Shown here: positions 1 through 9,030 of the stretch, one piece after another
Numbering within the stretch: position 1 is the first letter of the stretch
Layout of the letters: every line of letters begins with the position of its first letter
Assembly: GCF_001700325.1 (NCBI RefSeq)
Contig: NZ_MATO01000025.1
Location: 1 to 54,269 of the forward strand
DNA: 54,269 nt
Direction of reading: 5' to 3'
Source of the DNA: Caryophanon latum
GTDB taxonomy: Bacteria; Bacillota; Bacilli; Bacillales_A; Planococcaceae
Made by a program: the position numbers and the translations under genes
The notes under the pieces: model-generated
Told to the model about the DNA's origin: nothing
Databases searched by the model: none
What the model saw: the letters and a program-made list of their open reading frames with translations, nothing else

Positions 1-56
1 ATCCAAATGATCAATCAAACACCTAAAAATACGGTGAATAGACTGTGTTTGAAACT

Positions 57-149
57 CTAATTTTCTTTCACCTTATATATAGTAAATATATTTAAATATT
101 CATTTTCAATTAATGTTTTCACTTTTTGATCTGCTAAATAACTACTCAT
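57..149 (-). CDS. possible 30-aa peptide or gene-end fragment
   Basis: A 30-codon ATG-to-TAG frame begins MSSYLADQKVKTL and ends KVKEN. An AAGGGAG ribosome-binding site sits 9 bases before the ATG, the main argument for it being real. It is charged, with no signal peptide or membrane segment, and I do not recognise it. It lies in the decayed flank behind tmRNA on the same strand as the HTH-like remnant. It may be only the remains of a larger gene. Confidence 0.2.
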   Translation of the reverse strand: MSSYLADQKVKTLIENEYLNIFTIYKVKEN

Positions 150-267
150 ACATATGCTCTCCCTTAATATATTAGCTTGATTACCATTAGACTTCTTACA
201 ACATTATGTAGCCACTTCGGCGTTTTTGTCGTTAAAGTGTAGACTTTTAATCATCCAAAATACTAGT

Positions 268-459
268 TCAATTTCCCATTATTACGGAGCTTTTTCTACT
301 GCTAATCTCACGTTGAATGAACGTTCTACGCGAGTTACAATATATTGCTTTATCCGTCTTCACAATTTCTTTACCATTTTTTAAGCGCTCATATAACAAC
401 AATGCACAATAAATTTGCACTTCTTTTTCAGTACGTATTCTTACAATCCTTGCAATATA
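268..459 (-). pseudogene. remnant of an HTH-type regulator (decayed)
   Basis: An open frame of about 63 codons has no plausible start codon and ends at TGA 268-270. Its middle reads like the N-terminal winged helix of a DeoR/WYL-type regulator: a leucine-rich helix (ALLLYERLKNGKEI) followed by a recognition-helix-like SRRTFIQREI. Downstream frames are broken by stops and the start is cut by a stop at 460-462, so the gene looks decayed. The family guess rests on one motif only. The location behind tmRNA fits an eroded mobile element. Confidence 0.3.
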
Positions 460-698
460 TTATACATTTTTAGCTGGATATAATATGACCTATTAAAACT
501 TATCTCGATTTATACCACATCATTATTATACCAATTATATACATTTTAAAGTCTTGTATTTTATTAAAAATGCTAAAAAATCTAATTCATTCTACATTCC
601 AGATAGAAGTCTTACCTCAATACTTTTCCAGTATAATGTCGAAAAGAAATAATATGAATGGAAATACCATTGATATTGATTGAATTTGCTTGCTAAAC

Positions 699-743
699 AA
701 AAAAGACCTAAACCCTTATTTACCAAGGGTTTCGGTCTTTTTT
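699..743 (-). terminator. Rho-independent terminator of tmRNA
   Basis: On the minus strand the stem AAGACCGAAACCCTT pairs with AAGGGTTTAGGTCTT around a short loop and is followed by a T run. It lies about 20 bases past the tmRNA 3' end. Confidence 0.85.
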
Positions 744-765
744 AAAATCATATGATTTAGATGTA

Positions 766-1119
766 TGGAGACGGCGGGAGTCGAACCCGCGTCCAGAAGC
801 TCCAATACGCCGGCTTCTACGCGTGTAGTCTACCTATTTGCAATTCGCGTTTCCTTATGCCGGTAAACAGGCGTCCAGAGCGCTAACCTACTAGTCTCTT
901 AACACTGACTCAGGTGGCACCAGTGATCGTATCCCACTAAAGTTGAGTCCGGGATTTTTGCACATGGGCGATGCAAAAGCCGAACGCCTACGAGCTTACG
1001 CTGCGAAAGCTAAGTTTTGTTGTTTGCCAGTTATTATATAACTTCCGTTGATGACGAAGACGAGACCTCCGACGCGCGACCAGAGCTTGAACCACCCCTG
1101 TCGAATCCGTAACGTCCCC
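766..1119 (-). ncRNA. ssrA: transfer-messenger RNA (tmRNA)
   Basis: Ribosome-rescue RNA acting with SmpB. The 5' end GGGGACG (1119-1113) pairs with CGTCTCC (773-767) as the tRNA-like acceptor stem. It is followed by the typical TTACGGATTCGACAGGG start, and the 3' part has a T-arm with GGTTCGACTCC. The resume frame (stop at 996-998, tag codons 999-1028) encodes GKQQNLAFAA, presumably preceded by the alanine carried on tmRNA, and ends in the small apolar residues that ClpXP-type proteases recognise. CCA is not encoded; the discriminator A is followed by TAC, so CCA must be added. Length about 354 nt is normal. It is the last gene of the secG-est-rnr-smpB neighbourhood, as in B. subtilis. Confidence 0.97.
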
Positions 1120-1179
1120 GAATATTCGAGGTGCAGACGAGCTGCGACGGCAATAGTGAAACAACACACTATCGTAATC

Positions 1180-1208
1180 AGTATTGTATGAGTAAATACT
1201 GCTGGCAA
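1180..1208 (-). promoter_or_regulatory. candidate SigA promoter for tmRNA
   Basis: TTGCCA (1203-1208) and AATACT (1180-1185) are separated by exactly 17 bases. Transcription would start near 1173 and give a 5' leader of about 54 nt for RNase P to remove before G1119. Assigned by eye only. Confidence 0.45.
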
Positions 1209-1351
1209 TGTATGTTTAGTATAAGACAAAGTACGTCAAACTTCAAGGGAAAAGTAGCGGTGAGCGAAAAGGAGTGTGAAGTTGTCGCTCGTTTCTCTCG
1301 TTATTCGTATAATTACTTCGAGTGCATTGGACGCGGATCCGTTTTAACATC

Positions 1352-1393
1352 AAAAAAAACGAGCGTAGCTGAATTGTTTCAGCTACGCTCGTT
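1352..1393 (-). terminator. strong terminator after the small membrane protein gene
   Basis: A 16-bp stem (AACGAGCGTAGCTGAA and its complement) with a 4-base loop is followed on the minus strand by eight T. It separates the 1399-1863 gene and the smpB operon from tmRNA. Confidence 0.9.
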
Positions 1394-1398
1394 ATGTA

Positions 1399-1863
1399 TT
1401 ATAACGTTTTGTCGTACGCTTCCATCGCGTTTAGTAAATGCGCTTGCACTTTGGCGATGTAGTCTTGAATCGTATAGCGCGTTTTCCAGCTGCGCTCCTG
1501 CACAACGGCTAAGTCGCGTTTTGCTGCTTGTAGCTCTTTAACAGCCGCTTCGTCTGTTATGCTTTTGAGCGCGACGTTTAACTGCGTTTCGATGTAGTCT
1601 AAGCTTTTATCGTTCATTGCGATCGGTGACTTTTGCATTGCCCACGGTTGACCGAGTGCTTCTGCTAGTTTGTCGTCTACGTTCGCGCTGTCGTGAAAGC
1701 TCGTTGATAACGTTTCGACTGCTTTTGCGTTTTTCTCCTCAGACTCAAACGTAATGACGGGTGAAAATGAAATATGTGACATTGGGAATAGCCATGTTAA
1801 AGCGAAGTAAAAACAAACGATGGCTAATCCAAAGCTTACTTTATTAATTGTACTCGTTTTCAT
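1399..1863 (-). CDS. hypothetical membrane-anchored protein (154 aa)
   Basis: I do not recognise a family. The protein has one N-terminal membrane segment (about residues 8-28, FGLAIVCFYFALTWLFP) after a short positive stretch. The remaining 125 residues are charged and probably extracellular, with helix- or coil-forming sequence near the C-terminus. That suggests a single-pass anchored protein. Two ATG codons occur in tandem (1864-1866 and 1861-1863); the second is preferred because GGAG lies 6 bases before it and only 3 before the first. It follows smpB by 12 bases and is closed by a strong terminator, so it is probably the last gene of the secG-rnr-smpB operon. A role in trans-translation is not supported by its sequence. 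Confidence 0.7.
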   Translation of the reverse strand: MKTSTINKVSFGLAIVCFYFALTWLFPMSHISFSPVITFESEEKNAKAVETLSTSFHDSANVDDKLAEALGQPWAMQKSPIAMNDKSLDYIETQLNVALKSITDEAAVKELQAAKRDLAVVQERSWKTRYTIQDYIAKVQAHLLNAMEAYDKTL

Positions 1864-1875
1864 CATAGTCTCCTA

Positions 1876-2340
1876 TTATTGCTGACGTTCTTTGAAGGCA
1901 CGCTCGACGTCACGCTTTGCTTCCTTCTTCTTCAGATCGTTTCGTTTATCGTAATCTTTTTTCCCTTTACCTAAGCCGATCAGTAGCTTTGCGTAGCCAT
2001 CTTTAATGTAAATTTTCAGCGGTACGAGCGTGTAGCCGTCTCGCTTTACTTTACCGATTAAGTCGTTAATTTGCTTGCGGTGAAGGAGCAGCTTACGCGG
2101 GCGCAGTGGTTCGTGGTTGAAGCGATTGCCCTGCTCGAAATGGCTAATGTGCATGTTTTGTACCCATGCCTCGCCGCCTTTAATTTGTACGTATGATTCC
2201 TTTAGCTGCACGCGCGCGGCACGAACGGCTTTAATTTCTGTGCCGGTTAATACCATGCCCGCCTCGTACGTATCTTCAATAAAATAATCATGGCTTGCTT
2301 TTTTATTTTGCGCAAGCACGTTTCCAGTTCCTTTTGCCAC
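1876..2340 (-). CDS. smpB: SsrA-binding protein SmpB
   Basis: Small basic protein that binds the tRNA-like domain of tmRNA and brings it to stalled ribosomes. The sequence matches the family end to end: [21 protein letters not shown] at the start, the OB-fold core with GTEIKAVRA and [25 protein letters not shown] in the middle, and the basic tail [21 protein letters not shown] that enters the decoding site. The start is taken as GTG 2338-2340, because GAGGTG lies 6 bases before it and homologues begin at the AKG motif. A frame-extended GTG at 2347-2349 would overlap that ribosome-binding site. It sits between rnr and the hypothetical gene, close to ssrA, the order seen in B. subtilis. 154 aa is the usual length. 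Confidence 0.97.
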   Translation of the reverse strand: MAKGTGNVLAQNKKASHDYFIEDTYEAGMVLTGTEIKAVRAARVQLKESYVQIKGGEAWVQNMHISHFEQGNRFNHEPLRPRKLLLHRKQINDLIGKVKRDGYTLVPLKIYIKDGYAKLLIGLGKGKKDYDKRNDLKKKEAKRDVERAFKERQQ

Positions 2341-2361
2341 TAAAAACACCTCGTTACAGGC

Positions 2362-2382
2362 GAGGCAGCGCGGGGCTACCTC
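2362..2382 (-). promoter_or_regulatory. hairpin just before the smpB ribosome-binding site
   Basis: An 8-bp stem (GAGGTAGC/GCTGCCTC with one G-U pair, 5-base loop) sits between the rnr stop and the smpB ribosome-binding site, without a T run. It could stabilise the processed smpB message or tune its translation. Function is inferred from position only. Confidence 0.4.
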
Positions 2383-2391
2383 GTCGTCATG

Positions 2392-4794
2392 TTATTTTTT
2401 CTTCTTTTTCTTTTTGACGATGCGCTCGTAAAATTTCGGGCCGTCTGATTTTTTTTGGCCGCGTGGGTCGTCTTTTTTATCTTTACGACGACCGGCACGC
2501 ACGCTTTTACTGCTGCCAAGACGCTTTTCTGGCTTTTTGTCTGCACTTGCTGCACCTGGTTGCTCGCGTTTACGTGTGCCGCCTTCTGGACGACGACGTT
2601 TGCGCCCTGCATCAATAACGCGCGGTGCTTCGACACGACGACGCTCACGGTTTGATACCATATCGACTACTTCAAAGTCGATTGCCGATTCGTCTAAGTT
2701 GACCGCTGTTACTTTAATGCGTACTTCGTCACCGATGCGGAATTGACGCGCTGTACGCTCGCCGATTAACGACATCGAACGGTCGTCAAAGCGGTAGTAG
2801 TCGTCGTTCATATTGCGCATATGCACTAAGCCTTCGATTGTGTTTTCAAGCTCGATGAACATACCGAAGTTTGTAACAGATGATACGATCCCGTTGAACT
2901 CCTCGCCCACTTTATCAAGCATAAACTGCGCTTTTTTCAGTGCATCAACGTCGCGCTCTGCATCGACTGCACGGCGCTCGCGGCTTGACGTATGGTCGGC
3001 AATTTCATCCATGACGCTCTTCCAGTAGCCAATCGTTTCTTTCGACGTGTCGCCATTAACTAAATACGTGCGAATTAAACGGTGCACAATTAAGTCTGGG
3101 TAACGACGAATCGGTGATGTGAAATGCGTGTAGAAGTCCGCTGATAAGCCGAAGTGATCGAGCGACTCCGATGAATATTTCGCCTGCTGTAGTGAGCGAA
3201 GTAGCATCGTAGAAATAACAGGTTCTTCCGGTAAGCCTTCAATTTTTTCGATAATTGCTTGTAACGCTTTCGGATGCACCGATGCGCCTGAGCCTTTAAT
3301 AACTAAACCGAAGTTCGTTACAAACTCGAAGAAGCGCTGTAATTTCTCTGGTTTTGGGTCCTCGTGAATTCGGTAAATAAATGGCACGTTCATCCAGTGG
3401 AAATGCTCGGCTACTGTTTCGTTTGCGACAAGCATGAATTCCTCGATTAAACGTTCCGCTACAGTTCGCTCACGCACGACGATTTCTGACGGCCAGCCAT
3501 CTTCATCGACTAGCACTTTCGATTCTTTAAAGTCAAAGTCAATTGCGCCGCGTGCTGCACGACGTTCGCGTAACACTTTTGCAAGCTCGCCCATACGCTC
3601 GAACATCGGAATTAAATTTTCGTAACGTTCTACTAGCTCTGGGTGCTCGTCGCGGTGCTCTAAAATTTTGTATACGTCTGAGTACGTCATGCGCTCGGTC
3701 GTGTTAATAACGCTTTGGAAAATGTCGTGGCTTACGACTGTACCTGCTGCGTCAATAATCATTTCGCATGATAGCGTTAGACGGTCAACTTGTGGATTTA
3801 ACGAGCAAATGCCGTTTGATAGGCGGTGTGGAATCATCGGAATGACGCGGTCTGCTAAATAAACAGACGTCGCACGTTCATACGCTTCCTTATCTAAAAT
3901 TGAATCTTCGGTTACGTAATAGCTAACGTCTGCAATGTGTACGCCGAGCTTGTACGTGCCGTCGTCGTTTTTCGTTACCGTTACCGCATCATCTAAGTCT
4001 TTTGCGTCCGCGCCGTCAATTGTAACGATCACTTCGTTGCGTAAGTCGCGGCGACCGATTAAATCTTTCTCGTCGATTTGTTCTGGCACTGCTGCAGCTG
4101 CATCGACTACTTCTTGCGGGAACTCTGGTGGAATGCCGTGCTTATAAATAATCGATAAAATATCAACGCCTGGGTCATTGCGGTGCCCTAAAATTTGCTT
4201 CACCATGCCGGCTGCCGATTTGCCGTCTTCTGGCCATTGCGTAATTTCAACAACAACTTTATGCCCTTCGATCGCGCCGAGTGTATGCTCTTTTGCGATA
4301 AAGACGTCCACCGTTAACTTTTTGTCGTCTGGTACGACGAAGCCGAATCCGCGATTATCTTCGAACGTGCCGACAATTGTCGTTTGACCACGCTCCACAA
4401 TTTTTGTGACGATGCCTTCGCGACGGTCGCCTGACGTTTCCTTTTGCACGCGCACAAGGACGATATCGCCGTTCATTGCGCCGTTCGTCTCTGTCGGCGG
4501 GATGAAAATGTCATCCATTCCTTGCTCTTCTGGTGCAACGAAGCCGAACCCTTTTGCGTGCCCGATAAATTTACCGCGCAAGTAGTTCATTTGTTTCGGT
4601 AAGCCGTAGCGATTTGAGCGAGAGCGGACGATCAGCCCTTGTGTTTCCATGCGTACGAGCGTCTTCACTAAATCTTTAAATTCCGTCGCTTCTGTTAAGC
4701 CGAGTAAGCCTTCTAGCTCGCTCACTGTTGATGCTTTGTATTCCTCTTCGTTCATTGCCGCTAATACACGGTCTTGTAAAATATTTTCTGTCAT
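2392..4794 (-). CDS. rnr: ribonuclease R
   Basis: 3'-5' exoribonuclease that degrades structured RNA, including messages released by trans-translation. Domains in order: N-terminal winged helix (about 1-65), cold-shock OB domains (about 70-215, with [13 protein letters not shown]), the RNB catalytic domain (about 245-580, with the metal-binding run [12 protein letters not shown] and the later [10 protein letters not shown]), an S1 RNA-binding domain (about 630-715, [17 protein letters not shown]) and a very basic tail ending in a run of lysines. 800 aa fits the family. The ATG at 4792-4794 has a strong GGGAGGGAG site 7 bases before it. The gene lies between the carboxylesterase and smpB, as in B. 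subtilis, which supports its link to tmRNA quality control. Confidence 0.97.
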   Translation of the reverse strand: MTENILQDRVLAAMNEEEYKASTVSELEGLLGLTEATEFKDLVKTLVRMETQGLIVRSRSNRYGLPKQMNYLRGKFIGHAKGFGFVAPEEQGMDDIFIPPTETNGAMNGDIVLVRVQKETSGDRREGIVTKIVERGQTTIVGTFEDNRGFGFVVPDDKKLTVDVFIAKEHTLGAIEGHKVVVEITQWPEDGKSAAGMVKQILGHRNDPGVDILSIIYKHGIPPEFPQEVVDAAAAVPEQIDEKDLIGRRDLRNEVIVTIDGADAKDLDDAVTVTKNDDGTYKLGVHIADVSYYVTEDSILDKEAYERATSVYLADRVIPMIPHRLSNGICSLNPQVDRLTLSCEMIIDAAGTVVSHDIFQSVINTTERMTYSDVYKILEHRDEHPELVERYENLIPMFERMGELAKVLRERRAARGAIDFDFKESKVLVDEDGWPSEIVVRERTVAERLIEEFMLVANETVAEHFHWMNVPFIYRIHEDPKPEKLQRFFEFVTNFGLVIKGSGASVHPKALQAIIEKIEGLPEEPVISTMLLRSLQQAKYSSESLDHFGLSADFYTHFTSPIRRYPDLIVHRLIRTYLVNGDTSKETIGYWKSVMDEIADHTSSRERRAVDAERDVDALKKAQFMLDKVGEEFNGIVSSVTNFGMFIELENTIEGLVHMRNMNDDYYRFDDRSMSLIGERTARQFRIGDEVRIKVTAVNLDESAIDFEVVDMVSNRERRRVEAPRVIDAGRKRRRPEGGTRKREQPGAASADKKPEKRLGSSKSVRAGRRKDKKDDPRGQKKSDGPKFYERIVKKKKKKK

Positions 4795-4863
4795 TCAATT
4801 CTCCCTCCCCTATTTATAGGGATTTGTATTTTTCATTTGTGTTTGTCGATCAGTTCTTCATTA

Positions 4864-4979
4864 GGCTGAGTTTGCGTTACGACTCGCTTTCCTGGGGCTC
4901 GGCTCAAGCCTCCTCGCTACGCTGCGGGGTCTTGAGTCACGAGCTGTTCCCCAAGGAGTCTCGTCGTACGCGCTCAGCC
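4864..4979 (+). repeat. intergenic mosaic palindrome, copy A
   Basis: GC-rich imperfect palindrome between rnr and the esterase. Arms are of the TCGCTTTCCTGGGGC ... CCCCAAGGAGTCTCG type (arm type 1). The inner module is the GCCTCCTCGCTACGCTGCGG type (module ii). A further outer pair GGCTGAG/CTCAGCC encloses it. Related copies occur throughout the window. Confidence 0.85.
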
Positions 4980-5004
4980 ATAATAGCTCATCAACATAAC
5001 ACGT

Positions 5005-5751
5005 TCAATCTTGCCAATCAAGGCTTTGTAAAAATTCATATATATGTTCATGAAGCTGCGTTTTTTCACGACTTAACGTAATGACGTGTCCGGCTTCTTC
5101 ATACCATGTCAATTGTTTTTCTGTTGATTCAGCCGCATTAAAAATAATGTTCGCTGAGTTTGGGTCAATGACTTCATCATGACGTGCTTGTACGACAAAT
5201 AGCGGTGTGTATAGCTCGTCTATTTGCTCGCGTACATCGAGTACGAACGCACGTAACTGTTCAAGTGACGGCATGCCCGCTTCACGGATTGCCGCAACTT
5301 CTCGTTCGATCGTTGCATCGTCTTTTCGTTCGAATTTTTTATATTGCGCTGCGTATTTGAGCACACCTTCAAACATGACATCTGTTGTGCGCATCGTCAT
5401 CGGGGCACACATTGTGACAACGCCCTTTAACGGTTTGTTTAACGCAAGCTTCAGTGCCATGACACCACCGAGCGATAAACCACAAACAGCAATTTCGTCA
5501 TAGCCGCGTTCACGTAGCTCATCGTATGCAGTTAAGACGTCAGCCCACCATTGTGATGGGTTCGTTGTGATCAGTTCCTCTGGTGCAACACCGTGTCCGC
5601 GGTAATGTGGTGCTAAGCTCGTATAGCCGTGCTTTTCTAAAAAGCGTCCAAGCATACGCACATCCGCTGAGCTGCCGGTAAAGCCATGTAATAGTAACAC
5701 AGCGCGTCGTCCAGCCTCAAAAAAGAACGGCTGCTGACTATTCGTTTTCAT
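5005..5751 (-). CDS. est: carboxylesterase (Est30/YvaK type)
   Basis: Alpha/beta-hydrolase that cleaves short- to medium-chain carboxyl esters. The family motifs are visible: HGFTGS at residues 22-27 (oxyanion hole), the nucleophile elbow GLSLGG with Ser93, an acidic residue in RHDEVID, and the catalytic His in EEAGHVITLS near the C-terminus. 248 aa matches the Geobacillus Est30 / B. subtilis YvaK group. There is no signal peptide, so it is cytoplasmic. The ATG at 5749-5751 is preceded by AAAGGGGGG. It lies between secG and rnr, the conserved order in B. subtilis. Its physiological substrate is unknown, and its co-location with RNA decay genes is not explained by its chemistry. Confidence 0.93.
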   Translation of the reverse strand: MKTNSQQPFFFEAGRRAVLLLHGFTGSSADVRMLGRFLEKHGYTSLAPHYRGHGVAPEELITTNPSQWWADVLTAYDELRERGYDEIAVCGLSLGGVMALKLALNKPLKGVVTMCAPMTMRTTDVMFEGVLKYAAQYKKFERKDDATIEREVAAIREAGMPSLEQLRAFVLDVREQIDELYTPLFVVQARHDEVIDPNSANIIFNAAESTEKQLTWYEEAGHVITLSREKTQLHEHIYEFLQSLDWQD

Positions 5752-5901
5752 AAACGAGCCCCCCTTTGCCGACTATATTCATTATAAGCGTAAAAACGTA
5801 ATTTGTACGCTATTTGCGCTTTTTTAACATTTTGGGGCTTACGAAAAATGAGTAAAAGAAAGCACCTAACCGCTTTGCTGGCCAGGCGCATAATGTACGT
5901 A

Positions 5902-6129
5902 TTAAAATTTCGTAATCGCTAATGCTAAACCGAAGAATAATACACCTAACACAATCGTAATGCGGTGTAAAATTAAGTCTAGTCCACGTGCTTTTTGTTT
6001 ACTGAAAAGTTGTTCAGCTCCACCCGAGATGGCACCTGACAAACCTGTACCTTTACTAGATTGTAATAAAACTAGAACGATAATCGCTAAAGAAACAATA
6101 ACCAATAGCGCCATTAATACTTCATGCAT
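5902..6129 (-). CDS. secG: preprotein translocase subunit SecG
   Basis: Small auxiliary subunit of the SecYEG protein-export channel. 75 aa with two membrane segments (about 3-22 and 52-72) joined by a Gly-rich loop containing LLQSSKGTGLSGAISGGAEQ, the hallmark of SecG, followed by FSKQKARGLDLILHRITIVLG. The ATG at 6127-6129 has AGGGGG 7 bases upstream. As in B. subtilis it heads the secG-est-rnr-smpB group. A SigA-like promoter is present about 165 bases upstream. Confidence 0.95.
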   Translation of the reverse strand: MHEVLMALLVIVSLAIIVLVLLQSSKGTGLSGAISGGAEQLFSKQKARGLDLILHRITIVLGVLFFGLALAITKF

Positions 6130-6299
6130 ATAAGCACCCCCTAAATAGAAACTTCACAACGTTCTACATTATACCAAATAAATAGTGGACTGACAATGAT
6201 TGCCGCAAGCTCGTTTTATTTCCGACTGGTAACTCGCTACAAATTGTCACATCGCCGCTAAAAACCACGTAAATTCATCGGAAATAACGATGTTCATTT

Positions 6300-6328
6300 A
6301 TTATACTTTACAATTCATTTTAAGTCGA
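6300..6328 (-). promoter_or_regulatory. candidate SigA promoter for the secG operon
   Basis: TCGACT (6323-6328), a 17-base spacer and a perfect TATAAT (6300-6305) read toward secG. This implies a leader of roughly 165 nt, in which I saw no known riboswitch. Confidence 0.55.
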
Positions 6329-6384
6329 TTCTCCATCATTCTCATTTAATGTTAGAAAATTTAATTTTTAAAATCGAAAAATTG

Positions 6385-6413
6385 TTGACGCGGCATGAAA
6401 TATAGCCTATCAT
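6385..6413 (+). promoter_or_regulatory. candidate SigA promoter for the ABC transporter operon
   Basis: TTGACG (6385-6390), 17 bases and TATCAT (6408-6413) lie about 54 bases before the ATPase gene. This promoter is divergent from the secG one. No riboswitch was recognised between the two. Confidence 0.65.
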
Positions 6414-6466
6414 TCAATTCATAGTATTTGACTATGTTTTATAAGAGATAGGGAAGTTCGCCAACT

Positions 6467-7315
6467 ATGACGACCAATCACATTGTGCTAAACAATTTGC
6501 ACAAAGCATTCAACGTAAAGAAAAATGACCCCGTGATCGCGTTAGATAACGTTGACTTCACGATTCAAAAAGGCGAATTTATTTCACTGCTCGGTCCTTC
6601 TGGGTGTGGGAAATCGACGCTACTAAATATTATCGCAGGGCTTGACCAACAAACGTCAGGTGAGCTACTCGTCAACGGCAAGCCAATTACAGGACCTGGC
6701 AATGACCGCATCGTCGTGTTCCAAGAATCGGGTTTGTTCCCTTGGCTAAGCGTGCTTGAAAACGTTATGTACGGTTTACTTATTAAAGGAATTGATAAAA
6801 AAGAGGCGGAAGCGCGTGCGATGGAATGGCTTGCAAAAGTACATTTAACGAAATTTGCGCATTCACAGCCACACGAATTATCAGGTGGGATGAAGCAGCG
6901 TGTAGCGATTGCCCGCGCGCTCGTCATGGACCCAGAAATTTTATTAATGGACGAGCCATTCGCCGCACTTGATGAGCAAACACGCATGGTGCTACATAAA
7001 GAGCTTGAAAAATTGTGGAGTGAAACGAAGAAGACGATTATTTTCGTTACGCATAACATTCGCGAGGCTGTTGTGTTATCTGACCGAATTGTTCTAATGA
7101 AAACACGTCCAGGCGGCATTAAAAATGTATTCGAAGTACAAGCAGCGCGTCCTCGTACGGCTGATAGCTTAACGACACATTTAGAAAACCGCATTTTAGA
7201 AGAGCTTGAGCAAGAAATGGAAAAAGTGTTGAAGGAGGAGTTTGGTAGTGATTATAGCCTTAAAACGGATCGGGTTTCTAGTAGTCCTGATCGCTATATG
7301 GGAAGCGATATCTAA
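6467..7315 (+). CDS. ABC transporter ATP-binding protein (nitrate/sulfonate/taurine family)
   Basis: Cytoplasmic ATPase that powers the importer formed with the next two genes. Walker A GPSGCGKST is at residues 43-51, the Q-loop region reads VVFQESGLFPW, the ABC signature is LSGGMKQR, Walker B LLMDEPFAALD and the switch His lies in FVTHNIREAVVLSDRI. The SGLFPW and EAVVLSDRI wording is typical of the SsuB/TauB/NrtD group. The last 22 codons overlap the permease start in another frame by 68 bases, so the C-terminal tail is probably not conserved. An AGGGAAG site precedes the ATG. Substrate cannot be read from the ATPase; sulfonates, taurine or a thiamine-precursor-like molecule are all possible. 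Confidence 0.9.
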   Translation: MTTNHIVLNNLHKAFNVKKNDPVIALDNVDFTIQKGEFISLLGPSGCGKSTLLNIIAGLDQQTSGELLVNGKPITGPGNDRIVVFQESGLFPWLSVLENVMYGLLIKGIDKKEAEARAMEWLAKVHLTKFAHSQPHELSGGMKQRVAIARALVMDPEILLMDEPFAALDEQTRMVLHKELEKLWSETKKTIIFVTHNIREAVVLSDRIVLMKTRPGGIKNVFEVQAARPRTADSLTTHLENRILEELEQEMEKVLKEEFGSDYSLKTDRVSSSPDRYMGSDI

Positions 7316-8036
7316 AGCAGGAGTATTTCCTGCGTTCATGTGGCCGCCTGTCATTCTTCCAAATGAAGATGGTGGCGTCACAATTATTAAAACATTTATT
7401 GAAAGCATCATGTCAGGTCAATTAGTAGAAGCAACGTGGATATCTGTTAGTCGATTGTTTATCGGATTTATTATTTCTATTTTTCTTGGACTATCCCTTG
7501 GCTTCTTAATTTATAAGTATAAAGTCGTTGATGAAACACTTGGCTTCTTCGTCACTACATTACAAGCGATTCCAAATATCGTTTGGTTCCCACTGGCGAT
7601 TCTTTGGTTCGGCTTAGGTGTATCATCCGTTATTTTTATCGTCGTACTCGGAGCAACGTTATCGATTACGATTACATCGAGCACGGCATTTAAAAGTGTA
7701 TCACCGCTTCACATTCGCGTCGCAAAAACGATGGGCTCAAGCGGCTTCCACTTATTCCGTACAATCATCTTCCCTGCTACAGTGCCGCAAATTATTTCAG
7801 GCTTCCGTATCGCTTGGGCGCTTGCATGGCGTGCTGTACTTGCCGGGGAATTATTGGGCGGTAGCGGCGGTTTAGGTACGTTGCTCGACTTAGGACGTTC
7901 ATTACAAGCGATGGACTTGGTATTTAGCATTATGATCATTATCGGTATTGTCGGCTCACTGATCGACAACTTCGTATTTGTCAAAATCGAAAAGCGCGTA
8001 TTAACGAAATGGGGCATTACGCCTCAACAAAACTAG
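7248..8036 (+). CDS. ABC transporter permease (nitrate/sulfonate/taurine family)
   Basis: Integral membrane subunit of the importer. About six membrane segments are visible and the EAA-like cytoplasmic loop reads KTMGSSGFHLFRTIIFPATVPQIISGFRIAWALAWRAVLAGE, which is diagnostic of SsuC/TauC proteins. The start is taken as GTG 7248-7250, because AAGGAGGAG ends 7 bases before it; the frame also has TTG at 7242, which is too close to that site. 262 aa is normal for the family. It overlaps the ATPase gene by 68 bases and is followed 12 bases later by the binding-protein gene, so the three are translated together. Confidence 0.9.
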   Translation: MIIALKRIGFLVVLIAIWEAISKAGVFPAFMWPPVILPNEDGGVTIIKTFIESIMSGQLVEATWISVSRLFIGFIISIFLGLSLGFLIYKYKVVDETLGFFVTTLQAIPNIVWFPLAILWFGLGVSSVIFIVVLGATLSITITSSTAFKSVSPLHIRVAKTMGSSGFHLFRTIIFPATVPQIISGFRIAWALAWRAVLAGELLGGSGGLGTLLDLGRSLQAMDLVFSIMIIIGIVGSLIDNFVFVKIEKRVLTKWGITPQQN

Positions 8037-8048
8037 GGGGATTCACTT

Positions 8049-9023
8049 ATGAAACGTAAATGGTTATTATCAGCAGCATTATTCTCAGCTTTAACCCTTG
8101 CCGCATGTGGCGACGATAAAAATAAAGAAGAAATTCACATCGGCTATTTCCCGAACATGACGCACATTACGACGATCGTTGCACTTGAAAAAGGCTTCTT
8201 CACAGAACAATTAGGTGCGGACATTGAAATTAAAACGTCGACATTCCCAGACGGCGGTAGCTTCATGGAGGCAATGTCTACAGGTAATGTTGATTACGGT
8301 ACAGTCGGTCCAACACCAGCGCTAAACACATATTTAAAAAATCCGGCGCATGAAATTATCGCTGGTGCGGTAAATGGTGGTGCCGTACTTGTAACACGTG
8401 CGGATTCAGGCATCGAATCGATTGAAGATTTAAAAGGTAAAAAAATTGCCATTCCAACATTTGGCTCAACGCAAGATATCGGCTTACGTAAAACGTTACA
8501 AAAAGCTGGTTTAACAGCGGACGACGTGGAATTAATTAAACAAGCACCAGCTGATACAGCAGCGCTATTTTTACAAGGTGAAATCGATGCAGCGGCAACA
8601 CAAGAGCCTTGGGGTGTAAATATCGAAACGAATGCAGGCGCAAACTTACTTGAAGGTGCAGACGAGTTTGCTTGGGGTAACGAATCAACGAACACGGTTG
8701 TCGTTGCTACAACGAAATTTTCTGATAACAACCCAGAGTTAACGGAGGCGGCATTACGTGCGCACGTGCAAGCAGTTGAATTCATTGAAGAAAATCGCGA
8801 CGAAGCAATCGATTTATTTTTAGCACATATCGAGGAAATTACAGGTAAAGCACTTTCTGAAGAGGAAGTAACGAAGGCGTTTGATCGCGTAACACCGACA
8901 ACGGAAGTGAAAGAGGACGTGCTACAAGAAATGGCGAAAATTTCACTTGATGCAGATTATACAACGAAAGACGATATTACCGGTTTAGTGAACTTAGAGT
9001 TTTTAGAAGCGGCTAAACAATAA
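8049..9023 (+). CDS. substrate-binding lipoprotein of the NitT/TauT ABC importer
   Basis: Extracytoplasmic binding protein of the SsuA/TauA/NMT1 type, 324 aa. A lipoprotein signal ends in LTLAAC with Cys20 as the lipidated residue, so it is anchored outside the membrane. The mature protein starts with EIHIGYFPNMTHITTIVALEKGFF, the family's first strand and ligand-contact segment. Further marks are GNVDYGTVGPTPALN, DLKGKKIAIPTFGSTQD and GEIDAAATQEPWG. AGGGGG lies 8 bases before the ATG. The gene order ATPase-permease-binding protein and the terminator after it define a three-gene operon. The ligand is not identifiable by eye; aliphatic sulfonates are the commonest for this branch. Confidence 0.92.
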   Translation: MKRKWLLSAALFSALTLAACGDDKNKEEIHIGYFPNMTHITTIVALEKGFFTEQLGADIEIKTSTFPDGGSFMEAMSTGNVDYGTVGPTPALNTYLKNPAHEIIAGAVNGGAVLVTRADSGIESIEDLKGKKIAIPTFGSTQDIGLRKTLQKAGLTADDVELIKQAPADTAALFLQGEIDAAATQEPWGVNIETNAGANLLEGADEFAWGNESTNTVVVATTKFSDNNPELTEAALRAHVQAVEFIEENRDEAIDLFLAHIEEITGKALSEEEVTKAFDRVTPTTEVKEDVLQEMAKISLDADYTTKDDITGLVNLEFLEAAKQ

Positions 9024-9030
9024 TACACAA

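Larger units (their letters stand above)
1..765. other. AT-rich gene-poor flank downstream of tmRNA
   Basis: This stretch is clearly more AT-rich than the rest of the window and has no intact gene of normal size. It lies directly behind the tmRNA 3' end and its terminator. That position is a classic integration site for phages and islands, so I infer a decayed insertion. It holds a possible 30-codon ORF (57-149) and an HTH-like reading-frame remnant (268-459), listed separately. I found no second copy of the tmRNA 3' end here, so any outer boundary lies beyond the window. Confidence 0.5.

Noticed and set aside
1131-1541. 136-codon frame over the tmRNA upstream region
   Set aside because: It runs across the tmRNA leader, a strong terminator hairpin and the antisense of another gene; no ribosome-binding site.
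2376-2648. 90-codon frame on the same strand as the end of rnr
   Set aside because: It is a shifted reading of the lysine-rich tail of RNase R; the rnr frame is complete and ends in the expected basic tail.
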